A stretch of DNA of 64,000 bases, from contig NC_133653.1 of assembly GCF_009905375.1 (NCBI RefSeq), positions 95,840,609 through 95,904,608 on the forward strand, written 5' to 3'. Positions 34,853-47,127 of this stretch are shown piece after piece. Each line of letters begins with the position of its first letter. The first letter of the stretch is position 1. The notes under the pieces were generated by a model. It did no database searches. It had not been told where the DNA came from and was given only the letters and a program-made list of their open reading frames with translations. The translations under genes and the position numbers were made by a program. Source of the stretch: Apium graveolens (taxonomy: Eukaryota > Streptophyta > Magnoliopsida > Apiales > Apiaceae).

Positions 34853-36795
34853 ATGGCTGACAAAAGAATGACTCGTTTGGCCAAGATGAACGTGGCTAGA
34901 AAGTCCAATGATTTTCCTATTCGATCGAGGTATACTTCCTTAATCGACATGATCAACACTCGAGGGGACGAGTATCCGTCTGATGCGCATCTGGACGCGC
35001 ATGATCATATCAGTGTTTTACGGGATCCCAAGGTGCTGGAAAAGTTGAGCAGCTGCTTCAAAATCAAGGAGCCTTTTAAGCTGGTTCTTGCGGGTCCGGC
35101 CGACAGGGCCTGTCAGTGGAAGAAGGACGCGCTATGCGTCTATAGGGATACTCTGAGGGCAGGTATTAGACTCCCTTTTCATCCATTCATTCCTTTACTA
35201 CTGGCTGATATGGGCATCAGCCCTTGCCAACTTCCCCCTAATTCCTAGAGGTTGATTCTGTGCTATCTGTCGCAATGCGCCAAGCACAACGTCCCCACAT
35301 CTGTTGCTGTCTCCAGGAAGATTTTTCAGTTCAAAAACAGCCCTGATAAAAGTCCGGGTTGGGTTTCTATCAACCAGCGCCCCACTATCCCCCATATCGT
35401 GAATGGGAAGTCCATCCCTGATAACAACTTGGGGTGGAAGAAAGATTTTTTGTTTGTTATTTGGGAAGGTGGAGATTGGGGCTCCCTGTTTCGATCATCC
35501 TTTGGGCTGGCCGTAGACGGGAGCCCGAATGACATAACTTTGTCTGAGGAGGAGGCTAGAGGTTTCAACCTCCTTACGCAAGACAACGGCACTTCCCATT
35601 GTTGGGACCTTATCCGGGAGACCGTCCTGGTAGAACGCGGCCTTTCGCCCGTTAATAAGAAAAGTAAGTTCCCTTTCTTATCTCCTTTATTTCCTGCACT
35701 TTTATTTCATTGATTTTCAACTGACTTTGTTTGTTGCAGTGGCTGAGAAGATTGAGGAGGATACCAAGCCGAAGGACCTGGAGACAACCAGGATGAAGAG
35801 GGTCGGGAAGATCTTTAAGGACCCTCGACTGGGTGACCGCTTCCCGGAGTTCCTTCTTCAGGCAACGGAGCCAGATGAGGAAGGCCCCAGCCAAGTTCTG
35901 CGCATCAAGCAGAGGCCAGGTGCCTATTTTCAACCTGCTTGGGGGATCCGGGGCAAGGACTCAATTGTGGGCAGCACGGCCCTGTCCAAGGAATGGTCTA
36001 AGCATTCCATTTCCCCGGTGGATTATCAAGATTTTGTCCTTCAACAGGACTTGGAGGGGAATGAGCTGTTTGGAGCCCAAGCTCTGGCGACGGTACGTAC
36101 TTTACTTATGCTTTTTACAATTCTCTTTTCTTTCTTTTCTAAACCTTTGCTGTTTTCTCTTGCAGGCTAACGCCCATTTTCAAGGGGCAATTCACCAAGC
36201 CAAGGCTTGGAAGGTTGGCCTGGAAGATGCCAACAAGAAGTTGGAGGAGGCCAATCAAAAAATTGAGGCCCTTGAAGCTCAATTGGCCTCTTCCACTTCT
36301 GACCTGGAGACGGCCCGGGCTGAAAATGTCATCTTGAAGGCGCAGAAGGAAAAAGCCTTTGATGGCCGGATGGACACTCAAGAATTCAAAGACTTGATGG
36401 TGGAGCATGACGCCCTTCTTCATCCTGTTAGCTATAAGGAAGGCTGGGACGCTGCTGTGGAGGCCATCCAGGATGAGTTTCCCGAGGTCCTTGAGCAGTC
36501 GCCCTTTCCTTGCCCAGTGCGGGTTCCAGAGCTTGGAGGTGTTACTGAAAAGCTTGCTGGCATGATCAAGGATGGAGAGGAGGAAGATTCCTCCGAGGAG
36601 GAATTCGAGCCTGTCGCTAAGAAGGCCAGGGTGGAAGAATCTCCCAAAGCAGCGCCTCAACAGCCATCATCTCCTGCTGAGGGAACTTCTACAGGGACTT
36701 CGGAGGGGACGACCGAGACGTCCGAAGAAATGACTGAAACTTCCGAAGAGACTTCGGATAGTGGTTCTGAGGAATCTCAGCCTTCCAAGGCCTAG
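34853..36795 (+). pseudogene. Element F antisense gene, three coding exons, one nonsense codon
   Basis: Exons are inferred at 34853-35663, 35740-36092 and 36166-36795. The introns (76 and 73 bp) have GTAAGT...TTGCAG and GTACGT...TTGCAG borders, and phases match exactly, giving about 597 codons. The start is MADKRMTRLAKM. A TAG at 35246-35248 interrupts exon 1 in frame (NS*RLILCYL), probably a former Trp codon. The middle (WKKDFLFVIWEGGDWG) resembles plant transposon-associated proteins of unknown function; exon 3 begins with a long coiled coil (VGLEDANKKLEEANQKIEAL) and ends in a Glu/Ser/Thr-rich acidic tail. An antisense gene here is known in Tat-lineage elements; its role is unknown. Higher GC than its surroundings. 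Confidence 0.8.
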
Positions 36796-37130
36796 CTTTT
36801 TGTATATCTTCTTTTTGAACTTTATTTATATCAGAACTTGTTACCCTTTGGGGTTATGTTTTATACGTTGCTTTTCTTGCCTTTTTCTGTTTTAACTTTA
36901 CAATCTTAATATGCATTTGAACCTTAAACATCCTTGGATTGAAATAATTTCAAGCTCTTTAATATGAAGTCTGTTTTTTCAAAACCTTACACAGCATGGG
37001 TTCGACCCTAATCAATAATAACTAGACATTGTAAATTCTACTGGAATATAAAATTCTACGCAAGCAAAGCTTCCAGGTGCTTTTAAACCTATTTGTCACA
37101 ATAACAAGTGAGAATCGTACTTAGCCTCTC
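36796..37130. other. Intergenic region between convergent antisense gene and F pol
   Basis: About 335 bp between two facing stop codons, AT-rich and without an ORF. Both transcripts probably end or overlap here. Confidence 0.6.
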
Positions 37131-40100
37131 TTACACGTAGTAAACCTTCAGGTTTTGTGCATGCCAGGTCCTCGGGACTTCAAAACCATCCATAGTTTCC
37201 AGCTTGTAGGTTCCTCTACCCTGAACGCTCTTGACTCTGTACGGCCCTTCCCAATTTAGGGCGAGCTTTCCTAACTGTCCAACACCAGAAGCCTCTATTT
37301 TTCTCAAAACTAGATCACCTTGTTTAAAAAACCTCTCTTTAACCCTTAAGTTGTAGTAGAATGAAGCTTTTTTCTGATATTCTACTATCTTTGCATGTGC
37401 TTTATCTCGCACTTCATCGATTAAATCCAGGGCTAACTTCTGCCCTTCTTTATTTTCTTTTTCATCAAAAGCCTGAATTCTTGGAGAGGAATGTGATATC
37501 TCCACGGGAACTACTGCTTCTGCCCCATATGCCAACATAAAAGGAGTTGCATCTGTCGTGACTCTACAGGTAGTCCTATAGGCCCATAATATGGGAAGTA
37601 TCTCATCCACCCAATTATTTCTTGACTTTTTGATCCTCTTCTTTAGTCCATCCAGGATTATCCGATTTGCTACCTCCGCTTGCCCATTGGCTTGCGGGTG
37701 AGCCACAGAGGTGAACCGTAACTCAATTTCATTTTCTTCGCAATACTTCTTGAATTCCTCGTTGTTGAATTGTGTTCCATTGTCAGTGACGAGGATACGG
37801 GGAATTCCATATCGGCACATAATGTTTTCCCACAGGAATTGTGCAACCTGCTTAGTTGTGATTTTGGCCAAAGGTTTGGCTTCGATCCACTTGGTGAAAT
37901 AATCAATGGCTACAATCAGAAACTTCCTTTGTGCTGTGGCCATAGGAAAAGGCCCTAGAATATCCATCCCCCACATAGCAAAGGGAATAGGTGAGTTGAT
38001 AGAGGTCAGCATCTCGGGGGGTTGTTTGGCGACTGGTGCATGCTTCTGATAGCGATCACACTTCTTTACATATTCTTTGGCATCAGCCATCATTTCTGGC
38101 CAATAGAAGCCTAAACGGGTTATCTTATGAGCCAAGGCCCTGCCCCCCAAGTGTTGCCCACAAATACCTCCATGCACTTCCTCAAGAGCTAAGCGTGCCT
38201 CATCAGGCCTGAGACACCTCAAGTAAGGAACCACGAAAGATCTTTTATATAGAATCCCATCTATCAAAGAGTACCTTAGTGCTCGAACAGTTAACTTCCG
38301 TGCCTCAATTGCATCACTTGGCAACCAACTGGTCTGAATGTGAGCCTTGATGGGATCAATCCATAACGTCCCCAAGCCTACGGGAGCCACAAGCTTAACA
38401 TCTATGCTTCGTGTCTTCAAAACACGGAAGTACACACTTCCTGAACTTTCTTCAATGTCAGATGAAGCAAACTTTGATAGCGCATCTGCTTTAGCATTTT
38501 CTTCCCTTGGAATGTGTTCAACATGGCATTCATTAAATTGGGTCATCACAGCCCTTACTAGGCGAACATACTTAGCCATCGTATCATCCCTTGCCTCAAA
38601 TTCTCCCTTTACCTGGGATATGATCAACTTCGAGTCTCCACGGACCTTTAAGTTTTTGACTCTAAGTGTCCCAGCTAGACCAAGGCCAGCAATCAGGGCT
38701 TCATACTCTGCCTCATTGTTTGTGGTTGGGAAGTCTAGCTTCATGGCATACTCAATTAAGAATCCATCAGGGCTTTGCAAAACCAACCCTGCTCCACTGG
38801 AATTTGTTTTTGATGCTCCATCAAAATAGAGAACCCAATATTCTTTCTCCTTGTCCCCATTGTCGACTCCCTTGTCTTGAGGTATGGTATCTTCCTGCCC
38901 CCCGACTTCTTGGTTGGGTATGGTACATTCCACCACGAAGTCAGCTAGTGCCTGGGCTTTTATGGCCGTACGTGGCTTATACTTGAGATCGAACTCTCCC
39001 AACTCTATTACCCACTTAATCAGTCTCCCACTTGCCTTGGGACTGTGAATGATATTTCTCAGTGGCTGATTTGTTAGCACTTCAATTTGGTGAGCTTGAA
39101 AATAAGGACACAACTTTCTTGAAGCCATTACCAAGGCTAAAGCGAATTTCTCAATGGCTGAATAATTCAACTCAGCACCATGCAAAATTTTGCTGACATA
39201 GTATACGGGTTTCTGGACTTTCAGTTCCTCCTTAACCAACACGGCGCTCAAGGCGCTCTCTGAAACAGCCAAGTACAAGAATAAAACTTCATTCAGAACT
39301 GGCTTGGCCAACAATGGGGCCTAACCCATATACTTCTTTAACTCTTTAAATGCCTTCTGATTTTCCTCACTCCATACAAAGTCTTTGATGTTCTTTAGTG
39401 ACTTGAAAAATGACAAGCACTTGTCTCCTGACTTGGAGATGAATCGTCCTAACGCAGCAACCCTTCCTGTGAGCTTCTGAACATCCTTGACAGTTTTGGG
39501 GGGTTCCATGTCCAGGATTGCCTTTATTTTATCGGGATTTGCCTCAATTCCCCTTTTCGAGACCATCAATCCCAAGAATTTTCCAGATCCTACTCCGAAA
39601 GCACACTTCGTTGGATTCAACATCATCTTGTGGTACCTCAGGACCTCAAAAGCTTCCCTTAAATGGGCTATATGATCAGTCTTTACTAGACTCTTGACTA
39701 ACATGTCATCAACATAGACTTCCATAGTCCTACCAATAAGATCCTTAAAAATTCTATTCACCAACCTTTGATAGGTGGCTCCTGCATTCTTGAGACCAAA
39801 CGCCATAACAAGATAACAATAAACACCAAAGTCAGTGATAAATGATACCTTTGGAATGTCATCCTTATGCATTTTGATCTGGTTGTATCCGCTAAACCCA
39901 TCCATGAAACTCAGCATCTCATGTCCAGCGGTGGCATCAATCAAAGTATCAATTCTAGGCAGCGGAAAACAGTCTTTGGGGCATGCATCATTCAGATCGG
40001 TGAAGTCTATACACATCCTCCACTTTCCATTAGCCTTCTTCACCATTACAGGGTTTGCTAACCACTCCGGAAATTGAATCTCCTCAATGAAACCAGCCTC

Positions 40101-41123
40101 TAAGAGCTTTTCCACTTCCTGCTTTATAGCCTCTTGTCTTTCCGGGGCAAAATTTCTTTTCTTTTGTTTCACTATCTTCCGGCTTGGATCTACGTTTAGC
40201 TTGTGAGTAATTAACTCCGGGTCTATGCCTGGCATATCAGCTGCTGACCATGCAAACACATCAATATTTTCTTGCAAAAATTTCACTAACTTCCCTCTAA
40301 GGGGCTCCTCTAATGTGGCTCCAATGAAAGTCGTCCTCTCAGGATTCTCGGGGTCTAAAGGAACCGAGACCAATTTTTCTGCTGGCCTTCCTCTATTCTC
40401 ATCATTTTCTCGATCATCCATATCTTCAATAGGAAAAACCTGCCCCCCGACTCCATCTGCCCTCAAAGAGGCCACATAACAGCTTCTAGCCATTTTTTGA
40501 TCTCCTCTTTCTTCTCCAATCCCGTTTCGGGTAGGAAACTTCATGACTGAATGGTAGGAAGAGGGGACTGCCTTGAAGGCATGTATCCCTGTTCTCCCCA
40601 TGATAGCATTATAAGTTGAACTAGCCTTTACCACCACGAAATCCAGCATCTGCGTTGCTTGCCTTGGCTCCGTACCTATGGTGGTTGGCAATTTGATTAT
40701 CCCTTCCACAGGACATTCTACTCCAGCAAATCCATATATCGGCATGTCGGTTGGTGTTAACTGGGAGTCGTTATACCCCATCCTTAGAAAGGTGTCGTGG
40801 AGCAAGATATCCACAGAAGCACCATTATCCACAAGGACCCTCTTAACCGGGCTATTTCCTATTATTGGTGTTATGACCAGCGGGTCGTCATGGGGAAACT
40901 TCACACCCTCTAGGTCGGAATCATCAAAAGCCAATGTTACTTCTGTCCTGGCCCTCTTCGGGGCTTCTCCAACAATATGCATAACCTCTCTAGTATATGC
41001 CTTTCTGGAATTTTTGGACAATCCAGCAGTAGTTGGACCTCCAAAGATCGTGTTTATCACAGGCCCTCGAGGTCTCGGCCCTCCATAAATGGTGTTTATA
41101 ACTGGTCCTCTAGGCTGGGGGTT
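37131..41123 (-). pseudogene. Element F pol: protease, RT, RNase H, second RNase H, integrase
   Basis: One frame with a single internal stop, TAG at 39321-39323 after KKYMG. Protease has LVDNGASVDIL. RT has DLNDACPKDCFPLPRID and catalytic YVDD (VYVDDMLVKS, near 39715). An RNase H follows (FALALVMASRK). A second, archaeal-type RNase H starts WVLYFDGASKTNSSGAG and includes NNEAEYEALI; this duplication is diagnostic of the Tat lineage. Integrase has an HHCC region in which the last Cys is Tyr (CDRYQ), core acids in GMDILGPF, VTDNGTQF and the NGQAEVANR block, and ends at KVYYV. The frame is the same as gag's last part, with TGA (41124-41126) between them. Confidence 0.9.
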
Positions 41124-42832
41124 TCACCCCTGATCGTCTTGGTCCCTCCTACGATCTTCAAAGTTCTTCCTTCCATTATTATTTCTGTCCCCTCCATCTC
41201 CAGTATACTTGTTCAATCTTCCTTTTCGAATCAAAAACTCAATTTCATCTTTCAATTGCCTACACTCATCGGTGTCATGGCCAACATCTTTATGAAACCT
41301 GCAATACTTGCCCTTATCTAGCTTGGCGGGATCAGCCTTCAAGGGCTTAGGCCAGCGAATATCTCTGTCTTTCTCAATCTCCATCAAAATCTGACTTCTG
41401 GGAGCATTCAGCTTAGCGTATTCAGTGAACTTTTGCCCAGGTCCTCCCTTCTTGGGGGTTGAATCAGGGTTTTGTTCGGTTCTAGGATATTTGTCCTTAG
41501 TGATATACTCCAAATCAGTTTTTCGTTTCTTGCCTCCAGTGGGCTCATTACTTACTACGGTCTTCCTCATACTTTCTTCAACCTTGATATACTTCCCTGC
41601 CCTCTCTTGGAGCTGCAACATGCTCTCAGGGGGTCGTTTGGCCAAAGACATCTTGAAAAACTCATCCCTAGTTCCTTGTTGCAGTGCTATCATGGCTACC
41701 TTATCATCAAGGTCTGGGACTTTTAAAGCCTCCTTTGTAAAACGATTCAGGTAATCTCTTAAGGATTCCTTAGCTCCCTGCACAAGACTCATAAGAGATG
41801 CTGAACTTTTCTCATGGACTCTTCCACTGATGAATTGCTTAATAAAAGCCTGACTTAATTCTCTGAATGATCCAATAGAATTTGGGGGTAGGCGACTGTA
41901 CCATCTTTGAGCCATACCCGACAGGGTTTGAGGGAAGGCCCGACATTTTATAGCATCATTCACGGGTTGCAGCAGCAGTGCATTAGAGAATGTCCTAACA
42001 TGATTAGCGGGGTCTCCCGTGCCATCATAGGCTTTGATAGTGGGCATCTTGAATTTCCTTGAGATATGGGCATTCATTATCTCTTCTGTGAAGGGTGGAG
42101 TTGGATCATCAGGATCTCCAAGGGGAAGGAGATTGCTTGGATCAGTTCTTGGGACAGCAGCCCTTCTTCTTACCGGACCATCCAGGTCTATGATAGGAGG
42201 AGGATTTCTCCCCCTAGGAGGCATGTGGGGTCTGGTGGCTTGGTGAGCCTCCACATCACGCCTCAGCCTTTGGATTTCAGCCTCATGAGCCCTGATCTTT
42301 TCCTGCACTTCTTGGGGATTCGCCCCTGGGGTGCTTTGGGGGCGTTACCTTCCATCGGCCATTGGTTCTTTTCCAGGACGCCTCCTTCTCGGGGCCACTT
42401 CATCATCCGAAGATTCAAAGTCTCTTTCAGTGTATGGACCAGAAAATTCCCGATCCTCAGGGATAGGATCCAAACCTCGTATATAGGGGGCGACCGCCCT
42501 CGTGCTTCGCTTCGCCCAGCATATCCGCTTCCTCCAACCTCAGGGTGAAGGGGCATCCCATAAGGGGGGTTAGTAGTAACAATAGTTGAATATTCATACC
42601 CGACGGGTCGAGAATTCACAGGTATATGTATTTGTTAAACTTGAGGATTCGTACCTTGAATCGGGGGAGTTGTCCCTTGTAGCTGGGGTTGAGTTGCCCC
42701 TGTCTGGGCTTCCTCCTGAGTAGATGCATAAGTTGAATGGGGAGGAACCTCCACGGTTGATGAAATCACCTGGGTTGTCTCTAATGGTGTTCCTTCCTCT
42801 AGAGCTCCAATTGTTCTCCGTGTTCTCGCCAT
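41124..42832 (-). pseudogene. Element F gag, broken
   Basis: The start MARTRRTIGALEEG is at 42832. The frame has TAA at 42635-42637, a 1-nt shift near 42480 and another TAA near 42345, then is open to the end. The capsid part includes TFSNALLLQPVNDAIKCRAF and a knuckle-like CRFHKDVGHDTDEC. It ends QDDQG-TGA, in frame with pol, so a stop separates gag and pol. Confidence 0.85.
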
Positions 42833-42850
42833 GGTTGTTGTTGTGATTCC

Positions 42851-42864
42851 CACATACGGCGCCA
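42851..42864 (-). other. Element F primer binding site
   Basis: TGGCGCCGTATGTG on the - strand, two bases inside the 5' LTR. The TGGCGCC start is typical of Tat/Athila-type gypsy elements, which do not use initiator tRNA-Met. Confidence 0.75.
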
Positions 42865-42866
42865 AA

Positions 42867-43436
42867 TATTGCAGATAAAAAACTAAGGTTATTACTTGCT
42901 GTATTTAATACTAAGATTCGGGAGCTCAAGGCCTTTAATGGCTGCTCTCGTGTTTCGTGACTCAATCTGCCTTTACGAGATGCCTACGTATCTCTGTGAA
43001 TTAGAGAATCAAGCCAAAAAACGTAGTTCTGATTGGTGGGGGTGAGACCCCTTATATAGATGTTGGGAGTCCTTGAATTGGACTTGGTATAGGAGACTTG
43101 GTGGGAAAGTCTCATAATTAGAATGGACTTTGGAGTCCTAGGTAGTAGGAAACTGATTCCTTATCCTTTTAGGTCCCCTTGAGGCTAATCTCTAAGGATT
43201 TATATCCTTATCGGGACTCTTTTCAACATCTGATTTGTCCCTTATTAATTAATTACGAAATTAATTAATAATCAGGGCTTTTGGGCCTTTTTTATTCCAT
43301 CAGGCCGGATCTGGTCCATCAGGCTTAACCTTTCTGGTCTGAGTATCATATATCTTTTTATTGGGCCTAGCGGCCCACAGTTTGTACAATTAATGCAGTA
43401 TTTAATTATACAATCATAATTTATTTATCCCTATCA
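42867..43436 (-). repeat. Element F 5' LTR
   Basis: 570 bp. Its inner terminus is mutated (TATTGCAG where the other copy has TGTTGCGG). Confidence 0.92.
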
Positions 43437-44113
43437 ATGACCAACGCATATTTCTTCTTTGCAATAGACATGACATTCACTGGACCAAATAGATCAACAT
43501 GTAGTAGATGATAAGGCTCAAAAATTGATGATTCAGTTTTGCTCTTAAATGAAGATTTTCTTTGTTTGGCTTTCTGACAAGAATCACAAAGGCCATCAGG
43601 AGCAAATACTGACTTTGGCAGTCCTCTCACAAGATCTTTCTTGACCAGTTCATTTATATTGTTGAAATTTAAATGAGAGAGTTTCTTGTGCCAATTCCAG
43701 CTTTCTTCAATTAATGCTCTACTCATCAGACAAATTGCAGAACCATCAGTACTTGTTGAAAGCTTAGCTTCATAAATGTTACCACGCCGGTATCCTTTCA
43801 GAACAACTTTGCCTTTAGATTTACTCACAATTTCACAGTGTTCTTCAAAGAAATCAACATGATAACCTCTGTCACAGATTTGACTTATACTCAACAGATT
43901 GTGTTTAAGTCTTGAGACCAGAGCTACTTCTTTAATTATGACATTCCCAAGATTGATATTGCCATATCCCAATGTTTTTCCAATGTTGCCATCTCCATAA
44001 GAAACACTTGGGCCAGCTTTCTCCATAAAGTCTGATAGTAGGGCCTTATTTCCAGTCATATGTCCTGAACATCCACTGTCCAGAACTAGAATATTTTTCC
44101 TGTTGCCCTGCAA
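43437..44113 (-). pseudogene. Element E protease and integrase N-part
   Basis: Reads QGNRKNILVLDSGCSGHM (protease, DSG) then the integrase HHCC region (CDSCQKAKQ) to KKYALVI, where element F interrupts. Continues at 32700. TSD ATGAC at 43437-43441. Confidence 0.88.
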
Positions 44114-46460
44114 TCACAAAGACCACGAATTATTAGTTTTAAGGACCCAGACTTGCTTGGATCCTTTGGTCTTATTAAGTTTGTTAATATTTGCAGCGGA
44201 TTTAGCATCAGAGTTTATGTTAATTTTCTTATCAGAACTTACACTATTAGACTTTGAATCAGAATTTACACTAGAAGGAACAATGGAAACTTTCTTCAAA
44301 GAAGGTTTTATTTGATAATAATCATAGTACAAACTATGATATTCCTTACAAGTATAAATGGAATGCCATAAACTACCACAATGAAAACAAGGATTTTGTG
44401 GTTTGTATCTAACAGACTGACTCTTAACTCCTGATTTTGAAGGTAAGGAGTTAATATTCTTATTCTTCTTGCAAAAAGAAGCCAGATGGTTAGAACTTCC
44501 ACAGTTATGACATGTTTTCCTAGGAGCATCAGGAATAGGTTTATAATCATTGTTTTTATTCACACCTTCCTTTCCATTCCTATTTTTCCTAGGTGATTTT
44601 ACCTTGTTTGCATTCTTAACATCTTTCAGCTTATGCTTAAGCTGCTTCTTTGTCATTAAGCCTATGTTTACTTCAGCTGTCTTTTCCTGTTTTAGTTTGT
44701 CAGAAGTTAATTCCTCTTTAACTTCTGATTTCTCATTTTCAGACTTTACAGTTACAAACTTAACAGGTTTTAACTTTGGCTTTTGCTTAACAACAGGCTT
44801 AATTTCTTCAGTTCCTTTATCATTCTTATCCTCTCCATAACCTAAGCTCTCTTTCCAGTTTCCACTACTTAGCAAATTTTGAGTTGTTTTGCCAGAGTTA
44901 GTCCAAGTCCTGATAATCTCTCTTTCCTTTTCTAACTCAGTTTTTAGAGATTCATTTATTTTTAGCACTTCATCCCTAACATAAAAAGCATCATCTCTAT
45001 CCTTCTGAGTTTGATGGAACATGACTAACTCTTTTTCTAAGAAATCATTTCTTTTCTTAAAAGTAAGATTTTCAGAAGTTAATCTTTCACATGTTAAAGT
45101 TTGATCTCTATAACTAACAAACATGGTTTTAAGATATCTTCTCAACTCATTAATATCATCAGTATGAAAAGCATAAGTAGTTTGAGGTACCTTTGTTTCA
45201 GCAGCTTCAGAATTTCTCTCAGCGCTTTCTTTATCAGCATTTGCCATCAATGCATAGTTCTCCTCACTTTCAGAGTCTGAGGTATCTGTCCAGCTTTTCT
45301 GCTTTGTGACAAGAGCCTTGCCTTTATCATCCTTTACCTTCTTGCAATCAGGAGATATGTGGCCTTTCTCACCACAGTTATAGCATTTAACATTGGTATA
45401 ATCTCCTCTGTCAGACTTTCCTCCTCTGCCTTCAGATCTTCTAAATTTCTTCTTATCAGAACTTATGCCTTTCCTGGAAAACTTCTTTCCCTTCCTGAAC
45501 TTCCTGTATGCAATCTTTGTGATTCCTTTCACCATAAAAGCACACAGCTTCATCATCTTCTCATCAGCATCAGTCTCAGGAAAGCTTTCAGAATCTGAGT
45601 CATCATCACTTTCAGAACTTGATGACTCAGTATCAGACTTTATAAAAAAGAGCTTTACCCTTGTCTTTCCTTGAGGAAGCTGCTTTGGGGGATTCTTCTT
45701 CAGCCTTAAGAGCAACTGTCCTTGACTTTCCTCCTTTCCTCTTGCTTCTTTGTTCCATCTCAAGTTCATGAGTCTTGAGCATTCCATAGATTTCATCAAG
45801 AGTTGTTTCATCAAGATTGTAGTTGTCTCTTATTGTCGTTGCCTTCAAATCCCAGCATTCAGGAAGAGCTAACAGGAATTTAAGGTTTGAATCTTCAAGA
45901 TCATAGTCTTTATCAACCAATGACAAATCATTCAAAAGTTTGACAAATCTATCATATAAATCATTCAATGACTCATTAGTCTTTGAGTCAAAATGTTCAT
46001 ACTCTTGAGTGAGTATTGTCTTCCTGTTCTTCTTAATTGTGTCAGTTCCCTGACACCTTGTTTCCAGAGCATCCCATATCTCCTTAGCAGTCTTGCAGTT
46101 GATTACCCTGTTTGACATTACATTATCAATGGCACTATGCAGTAAGTGTCGTACCTTAGCATCCTTAGCAATTGATGCTATATCTTCAGCAGTATAATCA
46201 CTCTTCTCCTTTGGTACAGTCTTTGCTGCTTCACCTGCAACTGCAACAACGAGCTTGGTTGGTTTGTGAGGCCCTTCCTTGATTCTATCAAGGTATTCTG
46301 GATCTGTTGCTTCCAGGAACATGGTCATCCTTACCTTCCATATGGGATATTCAGATGGTCTCAGTATGGGAACTCTGATAGTCTCATGCCGACTTTGAAT
46401 TTGTGTCTTTGGAGGTTCTTCAGTTTTTGTAGGCTTAGTTAGAGTTTCTATGTCAGACAT
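44114..46460 (-). pseudogene. Element E gag (three zinc knuckles)
   Basis: Start MSDIETLTKPTK at 46460. The same organisation as D gag: capsid-like part, Ser/Asp linker, then CYNCGEKGHISPDC, CHNCGSSNHLASFC and CFHCGSLWHSIYTC. There is one 1-nt insertion in a T-run near 45648 that shifts the frame after DKGKALF. It ends NNSWSL-TGA; the TAG of D is TCG here, so only the TGA next to the protease frame remains. Confidence 0.87.
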
Positions 46461-46502
46461 GATTGTGTTTGTATCTTTAACTGTATGTGTGTTAACAAAT
46501 TA

Positions 46503-46514
46503 GCTCTGATACCA
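46503..46514 (-). other. Element E primer binding site
   Basis: TGGTATCAGAGC on the - strand two bases from the 5' LTR (initiator tRNA-Met type). Confidence 0.9.
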
Positions 46515-46516
46515 CT

Positions 46517-47127
46517 TGTTAGGTCACACACACTGTAGAGGGGGTGAATACAGTGTATAATACAATCAAATCGAACTTTAATATCTTAAGTAACAGAAAA
46601 CAAACTTTATTGAAACAATAAACTATGTTACAGTATGGAACTGTTATCTGTTAGTGATGAACAAATATCACGAGAGCTGCTAGGGTTACAATGAATAATC
46701 TTCTTGAATATAATAACACTTATAGTGTAAACCCTATGTCTGTGTTTATATACTACACAGTTACAAGATAATCGCTAATTGATATGGAATATAATTCTTC
46801 TTCCTAAAATATATCAATCAGATATCTTTTCTTCCAAGTATTCCATTCTTCACGAAACTCCTTCTTCATGCATATCTCTTCTTATGTTTATCTCGATCTT
46901 CTTTCCTTTAATCAGCTACTGTCCTTATCTGAACGTCCTTCAGCACTTAAGTTCTGATATCTAACTTCTGATGATTATCTCCTGATAATATAAGTACTGA
47001 TACCCTTAAGTCCTGACTTCCAGTATAAGTACTGATTAATGGTTAAGTACTGATTTGTCCTGTTAAGTAAGATCTGAAATCTAAACATAAATCATATTAG
47101 CCATGACATTATCAAATATATCTAACA
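46517..47127 (-). repeat. Element E 5' LTR
   Basis: 611 bp, TGTTAGGTCACAC...CTAACA, with TATATAAA on the - strand at 46745-46752. It carries AAGTTCTGAT/AAGTACTGAT motifs like D. Confidence 0.92.

Larger units (their letters stand above)
32701..43436 (-). mobile_element. Element F: Tat-type Ty3/gypsy retrotransposon (10.7 kb)
   Basis: It has 570-bp LTRs with about 1% differences, ATGAC target duplications, a TGGCGCC-type PBS and a polypurine tract. gag, protease, RT, RNase H, a second RNase H and integrase are on the - strand (37131-42832), with RT before integrase as in gypsy elements. A gene with introns lies on the opposite strand between pol and the 3' LTR (34853-36795), as known for Tat-lineage elements such as Grande and Retand. 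The space before that gene is filled with tandem and palindromic repeats. Confidence 0.92.

Noticed and set aside
42594..42965. Second protein gene at the F 5' end
   Set aside because: It is read-through of LTR sequence into a gag frame shadow.
8714..47127. Simple insertion of E in A with a target duplication
   Set aside because: The flanks are CCACT on the left and TTGTC on the right, and about 64 integrase codons are missing, so no duplication is preserved.
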